From UMGS1696 sp964634795 (GTDB lineage: Bacteria > Bacillota > Clostridia > Oscillospirales > CAG-272): a DNA stretch of 48,599 nucleotides. Made by a program: the position numbers and the translations under genes. The notes under the pieces are model-generated. The model searched no databases. It was not told the origin of the DNA and saw nothing but the letters and a program-made list of their open reading frames with translations. The stretch is taken from the NCBI GenBank assembly GCA_964634795.1, contig CAZWLL010000013.1:1-48599 (forward strand), written 5' to 3'. Positions 42,538-48,599 of the stretch are shown piece by piece (positions within the stretch are counted from its first letter, which is position 1; every line of letters starts with the position of its first letter).

Positions 42538-42639
42538 AGTAACTTTACGTGCGAGTGTTGACCTTGGTGCTTAAGGATAAAAGCATATTTATTGATGGCA
42601 CAAGCGGAGATTGTGCGGGGTTAAAATCCCTACGTTATT
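42538..42639 (+). ncRNA. Possible structured RNA of four contiguous hairpins
   Basis: Packed end to end: CCTT/AAGG (42562-42576), ATAAA/TTTAT (42577-42592), GCACAA/TTGTGC (42598-42616, 7-nt loop) and GGGG/CCCT with loop TTAAAAT (42617-42631). An outer helix AGTAAC/GTTATT (42538-42543 with 42634-42639) can close the junction. The last arm resembles a tRNA T arm, but no acceptor stem or proper anticodon loop is found. Strand is not certain. Not matched to a known family. Confidence 0.35.
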
Positions 42640-42729
42640 GTTATCTCATCAATTTTACACTAGCATTTTCACAATTCAATTTTTTTACCAAACATTGACG
42701 TAAATGTGAGGGTGGGTTGGGGGAAATAC

Positions 42730-42762
42730 GAAAAAGCTGGAGAAATTATCTTCGGCTTTTTC
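42730..42762 (+). terminator. Intrinsic terminator-like hairpin upstream of htpG
   Basis: 14-bp stem GAAAAAGCTGGAGA/TCTTCGGCTTTTTC (42730-42743 and 42749-42762, with G-T pairs). The poly-T is inside the stem. It follows the possible structured RNA and a G-rich run (42710-42723), and lies before the htpG promoter. Confidence 0.55.
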
Positions 42763-42792
42763 TGTTTGAATGAATGTACACTTCCGTATGTC

Positions 42793-42821
42793 TTGACAAA
42801 TTATTTAATTTGTTATATAAT
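42793..42821 (+). promoter_or_regulatory. Predicted sigma-A promoter of htpG
   Basis: TTGACA (42793-42798), 17 bp, TATAAT (42816-42821); matches consensus. Confidence 0.9.
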
Positions 42822-42822
42822 T

Positions 42823-42847
42823 ATAAGTGAGGTTTTTCCTCACTTAT
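42823..42847 (+). promoter_or_regulatory. Perfect 10-bp inverted repeat at the htpG transcription start
   Basis: ATAAGTGAGG, TTTTT, CCTCACTTAT. It begins one base after the -10 box and would span the start site. It does not match CIRCE or CtsR operators, so a different repressor or an RNA hairpin is likely. Confidence 0.7.
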
Positions 42848-42878
42848 GTACTTTTAAATAAAAAAGAGGTCTTATAAA

Positions 42879-44765
42879 ATGTCAGAAAATGTTGAGCACG
42901 GTGGAATTTCTATTGAGCTTGAACACATATTTCCTATAATAAAAAAGTGGCTTTACTCTGAGAAAGAGATATTCGTTCGTGAAATTGTTTCTAATGCATG
43001 TGATGCTATTACAAAGCTTAGAAGACTTAACTCTCTCGGTAAGGCAGATGTTGATTTAACAGGCGCTAAAATTAAAGTTATACTCGATAAAGATGCATCG
43101 ACTATAACGGTTACAGACACCGGTATCGGAATGACAGAGGAAGAGATAAAGAAATATATCTGTCAGATCGCTCTGTCCGGTGCACTTGATTTCATTCAAA
43201 AATATGAAGGTGAAAACAGTTCCGAAAATGGAATTATCGGACATTTCGGACTTGGATTCTATTCATCATTCATGGTAAGTGATACTGTGGATGTTATTAC
43301 ACGTTCATATCTTGGTGGCGACTATATTAAATGGAGCTGCACAGATGACGGCAACTATGAAATCACAAAAGATTTCGACCAGGAAGAGGCAAAGGAACTT
43401 ATCGGCCCATTCGGTACTGCTGTTGTTATGCATATCAATGAAGAAGGCAAGGAATTCCTTTCCGAATACAGGCTTCGTGAAGTACTTGAAAAGTATTGTG
43501 CTTTCATGCCTGAGGAAATATATTTTGATGCCGGCAAGCAGGAAGAACACGATGATAACTGTGAATGCGATGAGTGCAAGGATGATAAAAAAGAAGATAT
43601 TAAGCCTATAAATGATACTCATCCGCTTTGGCTGAAAAATCCTTCCGACTGCACTGAGGATGAATACAAGGATTTCTACCGCAAAGTTTTCAATGATTGG
43701 AAAGAGCCGCTGTTCTATATACACATTAAAGCCGATTATCCTTTAAACTTCAAAGGTATACTTTACTTCCCTCGTATCGGAAGTGAATTTGAAAGCCTTG
43801 AAGGACAGGTTAAGCTTTATTATAACCAAGTATTTGTTGCCGACAACATTAAAGAGGTTATTCCCGAGTACCTGTTAATGCTTAAAGGTGTGCTTGACTG
43901 TCCTGAACTTCCGCTGAATGTTTCAAGAAGTTATTTGCAGAACAGCGGATATGTTGCGAAAATATCCGCCCACATAACCAAGAAGGTTGCAGATAAAATT
44001 AATTCAATGTTCCAGAATGATCGCGAAAAATACGAAAGCATTTGGAAAGATTTAAAGACATTTGTAGAATATGGATGCATGCGTGATCATAAATTCTATG
44101 ATAAAGTATCACAGAGCATTTTATTCGAAACAACCGAAGGAAAATTCATTACAGTTGATGATTACCTTGTTTTGGCAAAGGATAAATATGAAAATAAGAT
44201 CTACTATGCTTCAGATACGACAGCTCAATCGAAATATATTAAGATGTTCAAGGATGAAGGAGTAGAGGTTATTGTTCTTGACAAAATCATCGACACACAA
44301 TTTATCAATGTTATAGAATCAAATCACGAAGGCGTAAAGTTCATCAGAGTCGATTCCGAAATAGCGGATGTACTGAAAGCCGACGGTGATAATACTGCTA
44401 TACCTGCCGTTGAAAAATTATTCAAGGATATTGCGGGTGAGCACACAACTGTAACGTTTGAACGTCTTAAAGATGCAGACACTCCTGCAATTCTTAATCT
44501 TAAAGAAGAATCTCGTCGTATGAACGATATGATGAAGCTTTATAAAATGGGAGATAATATGCCCAATGAACAGACGTTGATTTTGAATACCGCTTCCCCG
44601 CTTATCGATAAACTTGCAAAGCTTACAGATGAAGGAAAAAACGAAGATGCGGAAAAGATTGCACGTCAAATCTACATGCTTTCGTCACTGACTCAAAGAC
44701 AGTTAAATCAGGACGAGCTTATATCATTCTTGCATGAAAGTTACGAGATTTTAGGTAAGATTTAA
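42879..44765 (+). CDS. htpG: Chaperone HtpG (Hsp90)
   Basis: 628 residues. ATP lid and site: EIVSNACDAITK, DTGIGM (80-85) and GHFGLGFYSS (121-130); the middle domain (PLNFKGILYFP, LPLNVSRSYLQ) and dimerisation domain follow. ATP-driven client remodelling in the cytoplasm. An acidic insert after the N domain contains NCECDEC (C228, C230, C233), unusual for Hsp90. AGAGG precedes the ATG. The stop overlaps the next gene by one base. Confidence 0.96.
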   Translation: MSENVEHGGISIELEHIFPIIKKWLYSEKEIFVREIVSNACDAITKLRRLNSLGKADVDLTGAKIKVILDKDASTITVTDTGIGMTEEEIKKYICQIALSGALDFIQKYEGENSSENGIIGHFGLGFYSSFMVSDTVDVITRSYLGGDYIKWSCTDDGNYEITKDFDQEEAKELIGPFGTAVVMHINEEGKEFLSEYRLREVLEKYCAFMPEEIYFDAGKQEEHDDNCECDECKDDKKEDIKPINDTHPLWLKNPSDCTEDEYKDFYRKVFNDWKEPLFYIHIKADYPLNFKGILYFPRIGSEFESLEGQVKLYYNQVFVADNIKEVIPEYLLMLKGVLDCPELPLNVSRSYLQNSGYVAKISAHITKKVADKINSMFQNDREKYESIWKDLKTFVEYGCMRDHKFYDKVSQSILFETTEGKFITVDDYLVLAKDKYENKIYYASDTTAQSKYIKMFKDEGVEVIVLDKIIDTQFINVIESNHEGVKFIRVDSEIADVLKADGDNTAIPAVEKLFKDIAGEHTTVTFERLKDADTPAILNLKEESRRMNDMMKLYKMGDNMPNEQTLILNTASPLIDKLAKLTDEGKNEDAEKIARQIYMLSSLTQRQLNQDELISFLHESYEILGKI

Positions 44766-45604
44766 TGAATGAAAGTCTGAGAGAAAATATCGGTTTTGCA
44801 TATCGTAAAAAAATAGCAGCTCGAAATCTCACAGATATATCATATAACGAAGCTGCACTGAGATACCTTGAGGATAATTCAAATACCGCGAGCGGTGATG
44901 ATGCGGCAGCACTGTTTCGTGAAATTACAGATTGTCAATTTCCGGATTTTAATATGCTGCCTGAATTTGCGTATTTCTGTCGTGAATTCACCTCGGTTGT
45001 CGATTTGAACTCCCACTTGGATACATCGGATGACTCAGATATAATGGCATTGTCTGAAGTCGCATACTTAAGAAATACATTTTCGGATAAAGCATATGCT
45101 GTATTTACACGGAATTATAAACTGGTGAAGGCTGTTTATTTCAGCGGGATGGAAGAAGCATGTGAGGAAGTCTATTATGAACGATGTTCGCATGCTGTAA
45201 TTCCGATTTATAATTCAGTTGACGGTATATTAATGTCACTTTATAAATTACTTTTAAAATACGATTTAAAAGTAATTTCAGCGTGCAATATAAGTATGAA
45301 CGATGAATCCAAAATGAAGTATGTACTTGCTGCTAAGAATCTCCCGCAGAGGTTTAATGGCAGGTATATTGATTTCTCTGTCGTGCTGACGGATAATAGA
45401 AGCTATACTGCTTTACTTAATTCACTTGAAATACTCGGTGCCGAAATCGTTATGATTAATTCGTTTCCTTTAGATTATACCGATGAAAGATACGGGCTTA
45501 TTCTGCAGCTTGATATGAAGACTTCATCTACTGAAGCTATACGTTTGTTTCTCGAAGGTTCTAAAATTCGTTATAATATAATCGGAAACTATAATTTATT
45601 ATAA
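44765..45604 (+). CDS. Diverged prephenate-dehydratase-like protein with ACT-like domain
   Basis: 279 residues, not clearly annotatable but colinear with PheA-type dehydratases. VAYLRNTFSDKAY (99-111) resembles the VAYLGPxGTFS start, IPIYNSVDG (146-154) the VPIENSxEG motif (Glu to Tyr), and MKYVLAAKN (184-192) the TRFLV catalytic segment (Thr to Met). An ACT-like domain runs from about 203 to 277 (INSFP, YGLILQLD, IIGNY). Residues 1-90 have no counterpart in the dehydratase and may be chorismate-mutase-like or novel. Loss of the catalytic Thr argues against dehydratase activity. The start overlaps the htpG stop by 1 base, so coupling is likely. Function unknown. Confidence 0.6.
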   Translation: MNESLRENIGFAYRKKIAARNLTDISYNEAALRYLEDNSNTASGDDAAALFREITDCQFPDFNMLPEFAYFCREFTSVVDLNSHLDTSDDSDIMALSEVAYLRNTFSDKAYAVFTRNYKLVKAVYFSGMEEACEEVYYERCSHAVIPIYNSVDGILMSLYKLLLKYDLKVISACNISMNDESKMKYVLAAKNLPQRFNGRYIDFSVVLTDNRSYTALLNSLEILGAEIVMINSFPLDYTDERYGLILQLDMKTSSTEAIRLFLEGSKIRYNIIGNYNLL

Positions 45605-45630
45605 GATAATTTTGAAAGGAATAAATACAC

Positions 45631-47376
45631 ATGGAAGATTACATGAAGAGATACAATGAATGGCTGAATTCTGATAAAGTCGATAATGACACTAAAGATG
45701 AGCTGCGTTCACTTGCCGGAAACAATGACGAAATTGAAATGCGTTTCGGTTCATATATGGAATTCGGAACCGGCGGCCTTCGTTCTAAGATGGGAGCCGG
45801 ATGCGCAATGATGAACATCTATACTGTAGCTCAATCTACAGAAGGTGTGGCAAGAGTTATCGATTCTCTCGGTGACGACGCGAAGAAACGCGGAGTTATG
45901 CTCGGATATGACAGCAGACACAATTCGGCATTGTTTGCCAGAAGATGTGCTGAGGTTCTTACATCTCATGGCATTAAATGCTACATGTTTGATGAATTAA
46001 GACCTACACCTATGCTTTCGGCAGGTGTTCGTTATTTCGGTTGTATTGCCGGAATCAACATTACGGCTTCACATAACCCTTCTATATATAACGGATACAA
46101 ACTATATTGGGAAGATGGTGCTCAGCCTACATCTCAAATGGCAGACTATGTTTCATCATACATCCATGCAACCGATATTTTCGAAGATGTTCCCACAAGG
46201 GACAAAGTTGACGAAAGTCTCATAACTATGGTTGGCAAAGAATTTGATGAAATATTCATGAATTTTGTCATTAAAGAACAGGTTTATCCCGATGTAATTT
46301 CAAAAGCTTCTGAAAATCTTAAGATAGTATACACTCCTCTTTGCGGTGCCGGATATAGAATTGTACCTGAAGTTCTTCGTCGTATAGGCATTAAGCATTT
46401 ATATACTGTTGACAGTCAGATTACTCCTAACGGTGATTTTCCCGGACTTGCTAAACCTAATCCCGAGTACCCTGCTTCATTTACCGAAGGAATTAAGCTT
46501 GCCGAGAATGTTAACTCTAACCTTATTATCGCAAACGATCCCGACTGTGATAGAGTCGGAGTAATGGCAAGAGATAAAAACGGTGACTTTAAGTGTATAA
46601 CGGGTAACCAGATGGGTTCTCTTCTTCTTGATTATATCTTCAATGCACTTGAAGAACAAGGAAAAATGCCTCATGATGCATATGCCGTTAAAACAATCGT
46701 TACCAGTGAGATGGCTACCAAAATCTGTGAAAAGCATAATGTAGAGCTTTATAACGTTCTCACAGGATTTAAGTTCATAGCAGAAGTTATCGGAGAACAT
46801 GAACTCAAGAAAGAAGGAACCTTCCTTCTCGGTTATGAAGAAAGCTACGGCTACATGAAAGGTCAATATTCAAGAGACAAAGACGGTGTTGTAGCATCTA
46901 TGCTTATATGCGAAATGGCTGCATATTATTCTCTCAAGGGAATGACACTTATCGACGCAATAGAAAATCTTTATGAGAAATACGGCTTTTACATGGAAGT
47001 TTCATCCGAAATATACATGGATGGTCTCGACGGAAAAGAGAAAATCTCAAACCTCATGGATAAACTCAGATCTGAAATACCCGAAAGTCTTGCAGGAAGT
47101 CGTGTAGTTAATATTCGCGACTATCTTGCAGAAACATCTAAAAATGTTCTTACAGGTGAAGTTCAAGGTACAGGTTTACCTAAATCCAATGTTATGTACT
47201 ATAAAGCCGAAAACGGTTGTGTAGTCGTTGCACGTCCTTCAGGTACAGAGCCTAAAATCAAATTCTATATTCTCGCAAACGGCAAAGATGAAAATGATGC
47301 TTTGAACAATACAATTTCATGCACACATACACTTGAGGATATGATCGGTGTACCTCACGGCAGTCTGAAAAAATAA
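45631..47376 (+). CDS. Phosphohexomutase (phosphoglucomutase/phosphomannomutase family)
   Basis: 581 residues. FGTGGLRSKMG, catalytic serine loop TASHNP (S147), metal loop DPDCDRVGV, sugar loop GYEESYGYMKG and phosphate loop RPSGTEPKIKF. The length fits PgcA-type glucose phosphomutases. Interconverts hexose 1- and 6-phosphates, feeding NDP-sugar synthesis (see galE). AAAGGA precedes the ATG. Confidence 0.93.
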   Translation: MEDYMKRYNEWLNSDKVDNDTKDELRSLAGNNDEIEMRFGSYMEFGTGGLRSKMGAGCAMMNIYTVAQSTEGVARVIDSLGDDAKKRGVMLGYDSRHNSALFARRCAEVLTSHGIKCYMFDELRPTPMLSAGVRYFGCIAGINITASHNPSIYNGYKLYWEDGAQPTSQMADYVSSYIHATDIFEDVPTRDKVDESLITMVGKEFDEIFMNFVIKEQVYPDVISKASENLKIVYTPLCGAGYRIVPEVLRRIGIKHLYTVDSQITPNGDFPGLAKPNPEYPASFTEGIKLAENVNSNLIIANDPDCDRVGVMARDKNGDFKCITGNQMGSLLLDYIFNALEEQGKMPHDAYAVKTIVTSEMATKICEKHNVELYNVLTGFKFIAEVIGEHELKKEGTFLLGYEESYGYMKGQYSRDKDGVVASMLICEMAAYYSLKGMTLIDAIENLYEKYGFYMEVSSEIYMDGLDGKEKISNLMDKLRSEIPESLAGSRVVNIRDYLAETSKNVLTGEVQGTGLPKSNVMYYKAENGCVVVARPSGTEPKIKFYILANGKDENDALNNTISCTHTLEDMIGVPHGSLKK

Positions 47377-47401
47377 TTCTAAACGAATACCTGCAATTGA
47401 A

Positions 47402-47428
47402 AAAGGGGCTTACATAAGCCCCTTTTTT
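47402..47428. terminator. Bidirectional terminator after the phosphohexomutase
   Basis: AAGGGGCTTA/TAAGCCCCTT (47403-47424) with A- and T-runs on either side; also serves the convergent CotH gene. Confidence 0.9.
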
Positions 47429-47446
47429 CAGTGTTCTCATATACAA

Positions 47447-48599
47447 TCAACCAAGCAGTCTTATTTCGGATAATTGCATTGTACCTTGATTCTTAAATAC
47501 AAACTTATAATACTTATATGTTCCGGGAGAATCGATTTTAAATCCATACCACATGTAATTTTCCGCATCCATGGAGTCCTCACCGTTGTCAACCCTTGTT
47601 ATTTCCGTCCATGTCTCACCGTCTGTACTTCCGTAGAAAATCCACGAATCGGGATTTCTGTCAGAATAATCCTTCGTATCGTTAGCGGTTCGCAAGAGAT
47701 ATGCTTTAACTTCAACAGCTTTCTTAGTTTTAAATGTAACCTCAATGTCTCCATCAGGTTCAAGACAATACTTAGTTTGCTTATCACCGTCAAATAAATT
47801 TTCAACGCCTTCTCCGTCAAATCCGCCCGGACCTGTTACAGAGTTTACGTTGACATAATCTGCAAGCGAATCATACTTAATGTTGAGTTTTTCAGTATCC
47901 TTGTTGCCGAAGCTGTTCTGACGGTTAAGATCACTGTTAGAATTATAATAAGCAAGTGTTCCCTTTCCGGCACTTACAAACTCAGCGTCATTAAAAGCAT
48001 CGTTAAGCCATTCGAGACGGTTTGTCAGCCATTCAACAAGGTATTGATAATGTTCCGTATAATTCTTAAGACGTGTAATATATTCTGTTTCACGATTTTG
48101 TACAGTACCGAATATTTGCCATTTTTCAAAATTACGCTCATAAGAACGGAATCCGAGCTCTGCTTCATCTATAATGTATTGGGGCATTTCGCATAGTCTC
48201 TCATACATTTCGTTCCATTTGTCCTGCACCAGTTGTCTGAACCATTCCTGAGACATAGCAACCGCAAACCAAGTACCTGAGCCTCCTCCGCTTCCGCGGC
48301 CTGCTCCGACAAAGATATCGCTATACACTTCTTCACCTTCGTTGGCGTTTCCGAGCGAGAGGTCAAAGTCCCAAATAGGTCCGAAATAAAGCTTACTGCC
48401 TGTATCCTTGTATATGTAGAAGCTATCCCACTGGGAGTCTAAGTTTTTCACAAGCTCTTCAACCAGATATGTTGCAACGAGAGAGTCAATATCGATGTAT
48501 TCGGCAGCCGCCTCATAACTTCCTTCTGAGAGGGCTGCATATGCGTTGTCAACATAATTAGAAATAAATTTTCGCTGCTGCTGTCTGATATCCTTATCT
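47447..48599 (-). CDS. CotH-kinase-like surface protein with C-terminal discoidin domain (5' end outside window)
   Basis: About 384 residues of the C-terminal part are visible, and the frame stays open to the window edge. It carries the CotH segment FYIYKDTGSKLYFGPIWDFDLSLGN-like (split: FYIYKDTGSK, then GPIWDFDLSLGN, with the catalytic-loop Asp residues) and, in the last ~130 residues, an F5/8-type (discoidin) carbohydrate-binding domain (DADNYMWYGFKIDSPGTYKYY-like: YMWYGFKI, YKFVFKN). CotH proteins phosphorylate coat or surface proteins; paired with discoidin it suggests an exported cell-surface kinase or adhesin. The start and any signal peptide lie beyond 48599. Confidence 0.75.
   Translation of the reverse strand, partial: DKDIRQQQRKFISNYVDNAYAALSEGSYEAAAEYIDIDSLVATYLVEELVKNLDSQWDSFYIYKDTGSKLYFGPIWDFDLSLGNANEGEEVYSDIFVGAGRGSGGGSGTWFAVAMSQEWFRQLVQDKWNEMYERLCEMPQYIIDEAELGFRSYERNFEKWQIFGTVQNRETEYITRLKNYTEHYQYLVEWLTNRLEWLNDAFNDAEFVSAGKGTLAYYNSNSDLNRQNSFGNKDTEKLNIKYDSLADYVNVNSVTGPGGFDGEGVENLFDGDKQTKYCLEPDGDIEVTFKTKKAVEVKAYLLRTANDTKDYSDRNPDSWIFYGSTDGETWTEITRVDNGEDSMDAENYMWYGFKIDSPGTYKYYKFVFKNQGTMQLSEIRLLG

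Noticed and set aside
42538..42639. A tRNA gene with a long variable arm
   Set aside because: Four arms are present, but there is no complementary 7-bp acceptor stem and the second arm has a 6-base loop without a usable anticodon context.
42710..42723. G-quadruplex
   Set aside because: Only three G-runs of three or more are present; a fourth is missing.
42823..42847. CIRCE or CtsR operator at htpG
   Set aside because: The CIRCE pattern (TTAGCACTC, 9 bases, GAGTGCTAA) and CtsR heptads are absent; the repeat is a different sequence with a 5-base loop.
1..48599. CRISPR array, IS elements, prophage or attachment sites
   Set aside because: No regular direct repeats, transposase, integrase or phage structural genes were found on either strand.

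Overview
The window is 48.6 kb of AT-rich, tightly packed bacterial chromosome. It looks like an anaerobic member of the Clostridia (Firmicutes), probably an uncultured gut lineage. The signs are ylxM-ffh-rpsP-khpA gene order, T-box leaders, TTGACA-N17-TATAAT promoters, AGGAGG ribosome sites, a DnaD/DnaI-type pair, ECF S components, a four-subunit 2-oxoacid:ferredoxin oxidoreductase, a membrane pyrophosphatase and Glu/Thr-linker solute-binding lipoproteins. No phage, IS element or CRISPR array was seen. The assignment is inference from gene content, not from a marker tree.

Layout. 1-2.0 kb: the end of an ArdC/ImmA-type metallopeptidase and a metallophosphoesterase. 2.1-3.6 kb and 14.3-15.8 kb: two related solute-binding lipoproteins without permeases. 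Between them, 3.8-14.0 kb (minus strand) is the most unusual part, two adjacent T-box units. The first (T-box, catalytically degenerate isopropylmalate-synthase-like protein with intact leucine-binding domain, TIM-barrel/acyl-CoA-ligase fusion) is followed by the second (T-box, HTH-cupin-acyl-CoA-ligase fusion, P-loop NTPase, ferredoxin and the alpha, beta and gamma subunits of a 2-oxoacid:ferredoxin oxidoreductase). I read this as a module that activates short branched or aryl acids and reductively carboxylates them to 2-oxoacids for amino-acid synthesis when the cognate tRNA is uncharged. The enzyme families and leaders are visible in the sequence; the direction and substrate are inference.

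16-20 kb: a GH78-like rhamnosidase, a PAP2 phosphatase and a convergent DUF2264 protein. 20-22.5 kb: the SRP/S16 operon, which ends after khpA. 22.7-24.8 kb: a K+-independent-type H+-pyrophosphatase. 25.1-28.3 kb: an autoregulated-looking Crp/Fnr regulator with a TauABC/SsuABC-like ABC importer. 28.4-31.5 kb: a sugar nucleotidyltransferase, galE and galM. 31.7-32.4 kb: a sulfotransferase. 32.5-34.7 kb: coaX flanked by two ECF S components. 35.0-42.5 kb: a flavodoxin-like protein, tRNA-Glu(CTC), then a long run of housekeeping genes (dCMP deaminase, lipoprotein, rimI, tsaD, DnaD-like, DnaI-like, TIM-barrel protein, YfcE-like, DIP1984-like). 42.5-47.4 kb: a possible structured RNA, htpG with a palindrome at its start site, a diverged prephenate-dehydratase-like protein and a phosphohexomutase. 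The window ends inside a CotH/discoidin surface protein.

Two proteins here (12308-13726 and 44765-45604) look like amino-acid biosynthetic enzymes that have lost catalytic residues but kept the regulatory amino-acid-binding domain. Several genes (ylxM, the Crp/Fnr gene, coaX, htpG) carry perfect inverted repeats at or next to their promoters.
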